A DNA stretch of 64,000 nt from Takakia lepidozioides (Eukaryota; Streptophyta; Takakiopsida; Takakiales; Takakiaceae). The notes under the pieces were generated by a model. The model was not told the DNA's origin and did not search any database. It worked only from the letters and a program-made list of their open reading frames with translations. Positions 21,905 to 32,383 of this stretch are shown here, one piece after another; position 1 is the first letter of the stretch, and each line of letters opens with the position of its first letter. The stretch spans positions 16,742,001 through 16,806,000 of the forward strand of contig CM060732.1 of the NCBI GenBank assembly GCA_030704615.1. Reading direction: 5' to 3'. Both the position numbers and the translations under genes were made by a program.

Positions 21905-23518
21905 GCCTGGCAGAAAGCCAGCAAGGCCGTGTTTGAGTGGAAGGATGAGCTTAAGGCCCTTAGATATCAGCTGCCCCTCCTACTCCAGCAATGCAAGCTA
22001 CATTTGCACAAATCAAATCAGGTGACTTTCATGCTACCATACAAAGGCTGGAATTTGAAGCCATTGAAGACGCCGGTGATAACCGACCTGTCTTATTGCT
22101 TGAAACATTAGCTTTGGAGGACTGGGTTGCTCTTGGCATTATGGTAAACAAGAATGGGAAGTGGTTGGAAAAACTCCAGAAATACCACTCTAGGTTGTTG
22201 GAAGTATTGGAGGATGATGCTACTGAGATTGTTGCTTGGGAAAAGAAGGGCTCCTCAATTGAAGAGGGCCTTAGGCTGGCTAACAATACAGATGCCTTAC
22301 CTGTGTCCACCCATAAGTCCTCGACCACTGTTGAAAAGGAATTTATACCCACAGTGAGCAATCACCCAGTTCTGGGTTGTATGGACGTACTGGATGAAGA
22401 AAAGGAAGTTGTAAAAGACTTTTTTTATCAGGTCGTGCTTTCTCAACTGGAACAAGATCGAGCTGCAGGGGCTATACCAGGTAACCAACAATTCGTTCCT
22501 TAGTTATCCCCTAGGGCAGTTGAGCTTGAAGTTGCCAATAACGACCATATGATGTGGCATCCATTGGCCAACATTAATCTGCTGGCCCCTATTTCGATTG
22601 ATATGTGGGTCAAATGGGACAACATAACACCAACCGAACGAACAGGTGTGCACAGGATGCCAAAGACTACTTCCAGAGTTCAAAAAAGAGCTAATTGCCC
22701 TTGCATGGCCTCTACGAACCTTTTACTATAAACTTTGTGACCAAGGTGAGAACTTGACCTTACGGACCAAGAATGACTTACCTACTGGTTCAGCCAGATC
22801 TAAGAATCACAAAAGTCAGTTGTTAAACTGGCATAGGCCTTACATTCGATGTAATTGTGGGTCTGGAAATGCATCATCTGGTTGTGTTGTGTTTCTTGGT
22901 TTGACCATATGGTATGGTACATGTTGAATAACTTGACGGTTTTCTTTCCTGATGATACACACCCTTCTATTCAAACCAAGTATTATAATTTTCTGGTATG
23001 GATCATGAAGGCCGCCAGATCTGCCGTTCTGGCACAATTCACCTTCCAGATGATACGAGAATTTATCATGGAGGCAGCTTGTGAATTTGCAGCTGACCCC
23101 AATGCTAAATTGCTCATCAGATTGGGTGACTCCAAGACGGCTAGATACATTGAAAAGATGCTGAAACCTGGTACTTTTTCGGACAGCCAGCCCAAGCCTC
23201 AGTTCAACAACTACAAACGGCAGCATATGGAGGGACAGACGCCTCACCAACAAGGCAAAACATATGCTTCCCGGGGAAGAGGTACCCGGTACGTGCAAGA
23301 GGCCTCTACCAAGGGGTGGACACTCTGGCCGAATGCAGTCTTCTGCCAATACATCTGAAAATACCAGACCACCCAGCCATTCTACACCTAGCGGATCGGG
23401 GTCTCATTCTACTACCACCATCAACATTGCCAGTCAAGAATCATACAAGACCCAGAGGGGCTCTGAGGGGTTCTCCCCGATCCGCAGACGGGATTTCGGA
23501 TCTTGGAAGGATGTCTGA
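21905..23518 (+). pseudogene. Unidentified gag-like ORF family, copy 1
   Basis: A set of frames homologous to those at 60.5-62.0 kb. Shared landmarks in order are LLETLALEDW, WLEKL, VSNHP, LEQDR, then NDHMMWHPLANINLLAPIS, TFYYKLCDQGE, KNHKSQLLNWHRPY, EAACEFA, ARYIEKMLKPG, and an Arg/Gly/Ser-rich tail ending RRRDFGSWK. There are no zinc knuckles and no enzymatic motifs. A basic RG-rich tail after a helical region suggests a nucleic-acid-binding structural protein, so 'gag-like' is inference. This copy is broken: a stop TAG at 22501-22503 stands where the paralogue has TGG, and there are several frameshifts. The family is not recognised. Confidence 0.5.
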
Positions 23519-23969
23519 TTGGGTATGCTCTTCTCATTTACTTGTATGCACATTCTTGAGAACACTTCTGGATATATGCAGACTGATACCCACATCCATG
23601 GTAGTTAATTATCTATTCATGACAGTGTAGCTCAATCATCTATATGTCATACCAAGGTTTAAAGAGGATCTGTCCCTTGTTTTATTATCCCTGTTTTCTG
23701 TTCAAATGACACCCAACTGCTAATCTTTAAAAATGGAAAGATGAGGAGTAGGCCTTTCCAACCCCTATGGCATAACTTTCCAGGGGTTGGAATCTACTTT
23801 GCAGAGGGAGAAAACTTATGAAGGGGTCTGGTATGCACTCCTTTACGGGGTGAGTGCATACCACACTCACTCCATAAGGGACTGCCATATCAGGGGCTGG
23901 TTGGTGGGTTCCCTCTCTCTCCCTCTCTCTCTCTCTCCCTCCTTGAAATTGGCCAGTTTTATCAGTGTT

Positions 23970-24212
23970 AATTTCCTGTTTTTTCATCCATACCGGATGG
24001 ACTCTGGCAGTGTTTTCACCCGTCCTATAACAATTTTTCATCCATATCGGATGAACTACCAGGGTGGACCCTGAATTACCTCTAAGATGAGTCTCTGATT
24101 TTTCATTCCTCTTTTATTGACTTTCATCCGTACCGGATGAGTCACCATAGAATGAGAAATTACCTCTGTGGGGGTTGCCACTGACATCCTGTTTTTCCAT
24201 CCATACCGGATG
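23970..24212. repeat. Cluster of CATCC..GGATG inverted motifs
   Basis: The motif TTTTTCATCC(G/A)TAnCGGATGA occurs at about 23981, 24037, 24125 and 24201. It continues into the neighbouring 380-bp repeat. Each forms a small hairpin with 6-7 bp arms. Confidence 0.6.
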
Positions 24213-24592
24213 AAAAATGCCAGGATATTAATTTTTTCATTCCTCTTTTATTGCTTTTTTCATCCGTACTGGATGAGGCATTTTTGGGATGTTGAATTAC
24301 TTGTGAGGATGTAAAACCGTTGCCTTGGATGTTATTTCCTGTTTTTTCATCCTACTGATGGATTTTTTCCAACGGATGAACTCAATGATGTTTTCTTTCA
24401 TCTGAACCGGATGGTGTGTACAACTTTTGATGGCCCTAGACTAATAATAATTACCCCTAATTATGGTTAATTAAGGTGTAAAATCCTAACCCCTACCCTA
24501 AAACCTACCGTTTAACCTAGCTATGGATGAAATCCGTCAGGTTTTAAAGGATGTGATGTCGATTGTTCATCCTGCACGGATGAAAAATCGGG
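24213..24592. repeat. 380-bp dispersed repeat, copy 2
   Basis: A direct repeat of 20808-21185. It ends at the same ATGAAAAATCGGG sequence, and exactly there a different tandem satellite begins. Confidence 0.85.
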
Positions 24593-25880
24593 AACCCATC
24601 GTTCGTTGTTCAAATGATTTTTTATTGCTTTTAAACATTGCGAGTATGTTGGACATACCTTATTTGAGGTACGTGTTGAGTATAAGGTCAATCAAAATTG
24701 AATCAAATGGTGAACCCATCGTTCGTTGTTCAAATGATTTTTGGTTGCTTTTAAACAGTGCGAGTGTGTTCCAGACATACCTTGTCACAGTCTCCTCTCA
24801 AGTCAACCTAAATTGGTTCAAAGGGTGAACTCATTGTTCCTTAGTGAAATGATTTTTGATTGCTTTGAAACATTGCGAGTGTGTTCGACATACCTTATCA
24901 GAAGTACCTGTCGAGTATCAGGTCAATCAAATTTGATTGAAAGGGTGAACTCATCGTTTGTTGTTCAAATGAGTTTTGATTGCTTTCAATCTTTGCGAGT
25001 GTGTTCGGCATATCTTGTCAGAGGTACCTGTTGAGTATCAGGTCAATCAAAATTGATTTAAAGGATGAACCCATTGTTCACTGTTCAAATAATTTTTGAT
25101 TGCTTTTAAACATTGCGAGTGTGTTGGACATACCTTGTCACATGCTCCTCTCAACTATCAGATCAATTAAAATTGGTTCAGAGGGTGAACTAATTGTTCG
25201 CTGTCCAAAAAAATTTTGATTGCTTTCAATCTTTGCAAGTGTGTTGGACATACCTTGTCAGAGGTACGTGTTGAGTATCAGATCAATCAAAATTGCTTTA
25301 AAGAGTGAACCCATCAATCACTATTCAAATGATTTTTTATTGCTTTTAAACATTGTGAGTATGTGTCAGATGCTCCTCTCAAGTATCAAGTCAATCAAAA
25401 TTGGTTCAGAGGGTGAAGCCATTGTTCGCTGTTCAAATGATTTTTTATTGCTTTCAATCTTTGCGAGTGTGTTGGACATACCTTGTCACATGTCCTCTCA
25501 AGTATCAGGTCAATCAAAATTGATTCAAAGGGTGAACCCATCGTTTGCTGTTCAAATGATTTTTGATTGCTTTCAATCTTTGCGAGTGTGTTGGACATAC
25601 CTTGTGAGAGGTACCTATCGAGTATCATGTCAATCAAAATTCAAAAGGTGAACCCATCGTTCACCGTTCAAATGATTTTTGCTTGCTTTTAAACATTGCG
25701 AGTGTGTTGGACATACCTTGTCACAGGCTCCTCTTAAGTATCAGGTCAATCAAAATTGGTTCAGAGGGTGAACCCACCGTTCTCTGTTCAAATGATTTTT
25801 GATTGTTTTCAATCTTTGCGGGTGTTTGACATACCTTGTCAGAGGTACCTATTGAGTATTAGGTCAATCAAAATTAATTC
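24592..25880. repeat. About 120-bp tandem satellite, about 11 copies
   Basis: The unit starts GTGAACCCATCGTTCGTTGTTC and continues with AAATGATTTTTGATTGCTTT, CTTTGCGAGTGTGTTGGACAT and GGTCAATCAAAATTG. Successive starts are spaced about 115-122 bp. Two alternating sub-types are visible (TTTTAAACATTGCG against TTTCAATCTTTGCG), which suggests a higher-order dimer. ORFs across it are period artefacts. Confidence 0.9.
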
Positions 25881-27160
25881 TGTCAAGTTAAATAAACACA
25901 GTGTGAAACTAACTAGAATAAATCTAGTTATTTGTATTTAACACTTGGATTTAGTTCAAGTGTTAAGTCAGGTGTCAAGTTTAGTTTGACACTTGAACCG
26001 TCTTATCTTCACGAGAGCGTCAGTCGTGCGGCTCATCTCTCTCGAGTTGAGCCTGCACGACCGAGCTCCTTCACTGTTTAGAATCTGAGTGTGCTTATGC
26101 AGGGAGAATAGGTTGTTGTGGGGTGGAGTCCCCATAGCTTGGGGTGCCCCTGGCTCGACTACTATTTTAAAGAGTGATGGTGTTGTGTTTTGTGTTTCTC
26201 TGTTATCAGACAAGTGAGGTTAGTTCTTTCAATCACTCGAGAGAGATGAACTTGCATCTGTGAGTGCCAGAGGTGAATTTAGTTTTAGCACTTGTGGTTT
26301 TTGTTTTGAAAGTAAGAAAAGAAAATTATGGTGGTTTGTAGATTATGTTTGTGACAAGGCTGGTGGAGCAGCAGGATGATGCGCAAATGTAAGGAAGAAT
26401 AGGCTGTTGGTTTTGTTTTCCTATTATGGGTGGTGCCGAGCTCGGTTTTTGAGGAGCGTAGAGGGTTGTCGTAGAATCTGGTATTCATGTCGGCTCCACA
26501 AGCTTGGCATCTCGTGTTATACCGGAGCTCGATGGACAGGGCCTCGTTCGGTGGTCCGAGGTTGCGATTGTTGCTTCAGAAGTGAGTCCTTATTTGGTGC
26601 TTTGTCGAAGTTTCCTGCCTCAGCCATGCTCTCGAGTGTTGTTTGTGTCCATTAGAGCACGGATAGGCACGCCGTTGGACTGGATGCAGCCTTACCGGCA
26701 AGTAATTTCGTTCGCCCAGTGAAAGGAAAGTGGGAACCAGTGCATCGAAGGCGGGGTCACTGTCCAGATTTACCGATCGTGCCGGACAATGAATTCGTGG
26801 ATTGGCCCTGGACTGAGCATGCGCACATAGCAATGCAGGGCCAACGCATCAAAGGCACTAAGCCCTAGTGGGGCAACAGGCAAGAGACTGATGAAGTAAG
26901 ATATGCAAGCTAAGAAGTTGAAGGTGGGAGCTCAAATCTCTGTCTATTGGCCGGAAGACAACCTGTATGGACACTCCCATTTTGCTAGAGGAGATCGCTG
27001 ATTATTTGATGTTCCTGGAGCTTCAGGTGCAGGCCCTGCAATCGCTGGCTAACAAGATTGATTTACAAGCAAAACTTGTCGGGCAATCTGCCGAGAGCCT
27101 CATCTGCTTCTCGGAGGGGTTTCCGTAAATGCCCGGAGAATCTAATCTATACAATGGCAA
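25881..27160. other. No identified gene
   Basis: An open stretch at 26500-26722 on the plus strand (containing GLVRWSEVAIVASE and PLDWMQPYRQVISFAQ) looks protein-like but I do not recognise it. No splice-linked neighbours are evident. Confidence 0.4.
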
Positions 27161-27161
27161 C

Positions 27162-27575
27162 CTAGGTGAGGTACCAAATAAACTCTGAAGCAGTGGCTAT
27201 GGCGCCACCAGTGATTGTCGTGCGAATCATCTTGTCGCGATTAAAAGTGGTATCTCCCAACGAAAGAAGGGCACCGATCAGTGCCCCTCCTAATGCTGCA
27301 TTTTTCCAATCGTGTTTGCCCCGAACACGTTCCATCCCATATCCATGCCTATGTAGATTCCTACTACCATACCCCATTGAAAGGCCTGTCTGCCTGATTC
27401 CTTGACCACTTTCTCAAGATTACGCTTTGTCACCCTTTCGTTCTTCAACATTGAGAAGGCCTCTAGCAATGTTCCATGAGCAGCTCCCACCCCTCCAATC
27501 TTGATGAAGCCGTCCAAAGTGTAGTCAGAAAAGAATGGCCCAAGTCCACCAGCACATCTACAGTGGGAGAGTCAA
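27162..27575 (-). pseudogene. OEP16-like (Tim17/Tim22/Tim23 family) pseudogene
   Basis: Read from 27575 down, the segments DVLVDLGHSFLTT, LDGFIKIGGVGAAHGT, GRQAFQWGMVVGIYIGMD, GMERVRGKHDWKNAALGGALIGALLS and ITGGAIATASEFIWYL follow the outer envelope pore protein 16 family. OEP16 proteins are small four-helix chloroplast envelope proteins of the preprotein and amino acid transporter superfamily. Two single-base frame changes, near 27517 (before LDGF) and near 27345 (after GIYIGMD), break the reading frame. No intron interrupts the region, although plant OEP16 genes usually have several, so a retrocopy is possible. Confidence 0.78.
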
Positions 27576-28346
27576 CTCTCGCTAATAGCCTCGAGTGCGG
27601 CATTTCGCTCTGCTTTCCTCACACCCAAGTTCTTTCCTGCACCGGCAACAAATCTCTGTTGTTGCCGACAGATGGAGAGAGACATGGAGAGACGGAGGTG
27701 GGTAGCCCTTTCCGAGCCCACTAGATGGCAAAGAAGCTAGGGAGGAGCGCGAGACGGCCAATGCAGGCGTTGCCGAGATGCCTGACGCTGCACAGGCCAT
27801 CGCCATCGCCACCGCCACAACCATACACCAGAGCTCGAGAGTCGTGGTTGGAGCAGAGCACAGATCCTGGCTGGAGCAAAGTAGCTCACTAAGAGAGCAA
27901 GCCTGTGGTGGTGCGCCTGTAACCACAAATGAAACCTGGGAACAGCTTTTAATGGCGAGAACGTTTTGGTGTAAAAAAAAAAAAAAACCTTTTTGATCTA
28001 ATTTAAATGATTTAGAGCCTAATTGGTCATATCTTTGTTAAATGGACTCCGTTTGACTCAGTTTTTGGGGGGATAGCTGCAGAAAGGGGAAATCTACCTA
28101 TCTAGACGTGGTTTTAGTTTTTTGGACTCTGCTAAAAATCTATGGATTTTTTTGAGTGTGAGTGTGCCATGAAAGATCCACAATTCTGTTTCTAGAACCT
28201 GTTGTGGTCTATATGAGAGACAAATCTGTGGATGTCCTCCTTGTATGGCTGGGGGAAATGAGGACGTAATTGAAGGGCAGGTCTCTTCTCTTAGCCTGTG
28301 CACACAAGGGGACTAGATTTATGTTTTCTAAGGGGCTCAAACTGAT
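27576..28346. other. No gene recognised
   Basis: Low-complexity ORFs only. A run of 14 A lies near 27973-27987. Confidence 0.5.
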
Positions 28347-28981
28347 TTGAGTGGAGAGCAGGTGGACGAGTTGATTGCATACTGGGAGTCAAGCATTAGC
28401 AATAGACAACACACTGCTGTAGTTGGCGTTGAGGGCCTCAATATTGCTTTGGACAGTCAGAACTCTGTTGGAGCAAGCAGTTCTGCAGCTGTAGGTGAAA
28501 TACCAAAGTGGGTGGAAGCTAGGCTTGGAACACAGCCAAAAACAGCCCCGGGGACCAAGGTGTTCAGCCACAAGGCCGTGGTGTACTGGAGCAAATGAGT
28601 AGGAGCTACACAAGTTTTTGCAATCAGACATGGTTGCAGCCGGACACGCTCTGCACAAGACAACCACGAGCGGGGGTTCATTAGCAATGACAAGTTTGTT
28701 CTGCTTGAAGGAGATGCAGTCATTCGCAATGAGGACACCCGCAACCGTCTCAAAGCTTTCGAGTTGAGAGACTGTCAGACCCTACCTTTATTTTCTTTAG
28801 TGTTCAGTGAGCGGGAGATAGGGGAGTATTGCTTTGTCTCTACCTGGCAGAGAGAGGAGGAGGGTTGGTTAGAGCAAGCTACTGTAGCTTGGGATAAGGT
28901 CAGTGGCAAGTTTCTGGACATAGATATACCTCCTACACCTTACCATCATGCAGAGAGAGGCACTTTGAGAGAAGTCTGACA
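28347..28981 (+). pseudogene. Unidentified ORF, about 211 codons with one internal stop
   Basis: One reading frame runs from 28347 to 28981 with a single TGA at 28596-28598. Downstream parts read like a globular protein (FISNDKFVLLEGDAVI, FSEREIGEYCFVSTWQ, GKFLDIDIPPTPYHH). No known motif is visible. It lies about 500 bp upstream of the gag frame of element A and could be an additional 5' ORF of that element or an unrelated fragment. Confidence 0.4.
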
Positions 28982-29500
28982 GTTGATAGCATAGATCAGG
29001 ATTACATCTTGCTTGGTCGGGCCTCTATTCTTCCCCTCCATTTCTTTACTATTTTCATTACTTTGTACTTGTAGTTGCCAAAGCCTCTCTTGGTGGAGGC
29101 CAGTCAGTCCGGGGTTTTGGGCTGGGATATTCTACAGGATCAGCACTGCAGATGGATTTTGGTGTGGGGGTGTTGATGTTTTGATTTCTTGTGTTTGGAT
29201 CCCCCCCAACACCTACATACTTGACTGTGCGCCATGTTGGTTTTGTGTGGGCACTTGCTTTCATAGGAATTAGGCCGGATTTGATCACCGGTGTTGTCGG
29301 TGGTGAGGCTGGAGTGATGACCAGCAAGACCACCAGTGTTTCTTCTATGGTGAGACTGGGTTGATGACCAGCCAACCATAGGAGTTCGTGCGGTGGATGC
29401 AGGTGCAGGTGCCCTGAGCCACTGGGATATGACCCTTAAACTACAACAGGTGCCCACCCGTGTCACTATTAGAATTAGTACTAGAGCCTTATAGTGTCAC
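28982..29500. other. Region upstream of element A gag; LTR not located
   Basis: Some internal similarity (GATGACCAGC repeated near 29319 and 29359) but no primer-binding site and no LTR match. The 5' LTR of element A is either in here and unrecognisable, or absent. Confidence 0.35.
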
Positions 29501-31376
29501 GTGGGGGAGGTGCACATTGTGAGTGTCATCACGGAGTTACCCAGGGGTTCTGAGGGGAGTACGGCTACAAGCAGTAGCAATGAGAGTGGGTTCACCAGAC
29601 GAGGTGTTTGTTTCAGACCACCTTCACCTCCACCCTCAACTAGTGCAGAGTCAGACACAGACTCGGAGGCTTCATCAATAGGTGTGCAGTTTCATTCGCC
29701 ATTGATGTGGGACGACATGGAGGAGATGTATGGAGCTACCAAGGGGCCTCGTAGGTACTCTGGAGCTGTGGGCACAATTGAGTTGGATGACTTTATCCAG
29801 GAGTTCGACAGCTAGTGTGATTTGCAACAGATGCCCAATCCACAGCTATTCACCCCATTCATGGCGTGGAAGGGACTGTTCCAGCATTTGGAAGGCCCGC
29901 CTATAGATGATTACCACAAGTTCAGGCGAGGACATGAAGCAGAGATTGAGGAGTGGAGGATGTATTGGTCACCTGACTACGTCTCCATTACTCGAGGCAC
30001 GACGCGACCAGTAACTGCATCAGCACCAATATCTCCCACTGCCAGCACTAGTATTGGAACAAGTAGTGCCGGTACTTCTGCAGGTGGTACCAGTTCAAAA
30101 GGTGCTACTACTCCTCATGCCACGACTACAACACATGTGCCTAGATTCAACCCGGTGGAGGAGTTCTTCCAGGAGTTGCGGAGGAACTACCAAGGTGTAC
30201 GGACAGAGAAGCTGCGAAGTTTGCAAGACTTCCAGCGCAAACCCAGTGAGAGTTTGCGAGAGGCCTACACTCGTATGAGGCGCTTGATAAGTGTGACCCA
30301 AGGGGTTACTGAAGCTCAGGCAATCTAGTTCTGGTATGGAATTTTGGACAAGGAGCTCAGGAGAAGGGTGCGGAATGCAACCCTGTTACAAGCAGCCCAA
30401 CCCACATTAGCAGATGTGTTTCTGCTGGCTGAGCGGATTGAGCTCAACATGGTGGAGGAGCGAGTTGTTACCATTGGATTTGGCAAGGACATGCCTGCAC
30501 GAGGCACAGCTGCCAGCCCACAGGCACAAGGGACTGCCCAACAGCGTGGTCAGGGGGACAAGGTTTCCCAACCCAAATTCCATGGAGCTTACAGGGGACC
30601 TCAGGTGCAGAGGCCAGTAGCTTCTTTTGCAGGCCAATAGCAACCAGGGGTGGTATGTTGGACATGTGAAGGACCCCATGTCAAGAAAGATTGCCCAGAG
30701 AGTGGCAAAGGGCTGGCACAAGCACAACCTGCACAGTTGCAGTGTGGGCATTGTGGCAAGTATGGGCATAGAGATGCCCAGTGTTATGACTTGCACCCCG
30801 AGTTGCGGTGAGGCCAGTTCCAAGGGAACAATGGTGGCCGAGGGCAAGGTGGAGCACCTCAGAGAGGACGAGGTGGTCAGGCACGAGGTGCAGGACAAGA
30901 GCAAGCACAGTATGGCCAAGGACGTGGAGGTCAGGGCATTGACCAAGGTATGGCCAACCGGCTTCAGCAGCTAGAGCAAAGGCTTGCTGCCATGGCCACA
31001 GCTCAGGTGGTACCAGCTCCAAGACTTGAGGGTCCACCTCCTGTTCCTCCTCAGCAGCGTCATCCTGACGGAGGAGACATGGGAGGCATGGGATTTATGT
31101 GTGGGGCAGCACTACCACTAGTGCAAGTGGAGTCTGCTGCAGCCGTCACTCGAGGAGCAGCACGAGTTCCTGAGCCACGAGGTGTAGAGGTGGAGTTGGA
31201 TCCACAGCGTGGGGAGGCAAGCCGTCAGGCTAGGTTGCCTCAATCATTCATCTTGGCAGAGACAGTGTTGACGCTATCCATGGCATCTAGTTCTCGCCCG
31301 ATGGATACCGAGGCGGATGTTTATTGTGCCATTGGGGAGAGCTACACGTGCTGCACTGACACCTGCTGCCAAGGCT
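29501..31376 (+). pseudogene. Element A gag
   Basis: Low-complexity N-terminus, then a retrotransposon gag (capsid) region (RFNPVEEFFQELRRNYQG, SLQDFQRKPSESLREAYTRM, FWYGILDKELRRRV). Two zinc knuckles follow: CX2CX3HX4C at 30656-30694 and CX2CX4HX4C (CGHCGKYGHRDAQC) at 30743-30784. A Gly/Gln/Arg-rich tail comes next. In-frame stops at 29813 (TAG), 30326 (TAG), 30638 (TAG) and 30809 (TGA) each differ by one C-to-T change from CAG or CGA. The product would package element RNA. Confidence 0.82.
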
Positions 31377-31600
31377 AGTGCAGCCAGTGTGTTGTTGGGG
31401 GCGGCCACCTCTGTGTGTCAGGCCCCACTGTTCTTGGCAACCATGATTGCGACGCCGGGGGTAAGACCAGCTGCAGTGTTCAGACTAGCAGCAACACTCT
31501 GTGAGAGTGGGGAGGTCACTTCATCTTCTGCGGAGTTAGTGGAAGGTGTAGTGGCAGAGGGATCCTCGGATTTGAGGGTCAAGACTGCCACGGCTGCGCC

Positions 31601-32322
31601 ATGGCAAGGTTGACGGAGCTGCCAGCTAGACCAGCCTTTGAGCGCGCCATGGTGACACCTGGAGTTGTCTTGTTAGACAACCAGGATGGCATTTTCTCTT
31701 TGAGTGGACCGGCAGGCAAGAGGTACCGGCCACTGCAGGTCTTGTTGGACTCGGGAGCTCAGCCACTAATGTTGGGCAAAGCCGCTATTGCAGGTTTGGG
31801 CCTCATGGAGGCGGATATGGAGCCTTGTCCCTTCCAGATATAGACATCTCTGGGAGGATCAGAGCAGGCTCGGGGCATGACACGGCGTGAGTTGGTCATT
31901 AGACTACAGCCGGATCATCCTATAGATGGCTCAATGATGCGAGCCAAGGCCATTGTGACAGACCGGTCTCTAACGATGTCCTCGTTGGTGGGGCAGTGTT
32001 GTATCCCATGGGCTTCACCCTGGATTTTTGGGAGGAGTCAGCATCCTACAGGCCTGGATGGCAGTCAGGGGATGGTCGTCGTGTACAGCTCCTTGTGACA
32101 TTAATTGGGGGTGTTGCTGCTACCCAACGGGGCAAGATGCCAACACTAGCAGCCTTCACAGTTGCAGTTAGTTGGCCTGGAGAGTTGCTGGAGGGCAATG
32201 CCCATGTAGAGGATGTGCCACCTCCAGCAGAGCAGGATGACATGCATGGTACGGCGGAGTTGCCTGCCATGGTTGCTCACACTCTAGTGGGGTACGAGCA
32301 AGGATTTGCAGCAGGCTGCTGA
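31601..32322 (+). pseudogene. Element A aspartic protease
   Basis: The catalytic DSGA motif lies at 31748-31759 in LQVLLDSGAQPLMLG, the single-acid site of retropepsins, which act as dimers. Downstream LDFWEESASYRPGW in another frame belongs to the same product. A frameshift occurs near 31976 and reverts near 32310. The stop TAG at 31841 is one step from CAG. The protease would cleave the polyprotein. Confidence 0.75.
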
Positions 32323-32383
32323 TAGACAGGTGCAACAAGCCTAGGTAGAGGCCTTTGTATCGTCAGGAGAGGAGGAGAGTGCG

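Noticed and set aside
20808-24592. The 380-bp repeats as ordinary LTRs
   Set aside because: No TG...CA ends, primer-binding site or polypurine tract found.
24592-25880. Regular repeats that might suggest a CRISPR array
   Set aside because: Units are directly adjacent with no unique spacers, no cas-like genes are present, and the setting is plant nuclear DNA.
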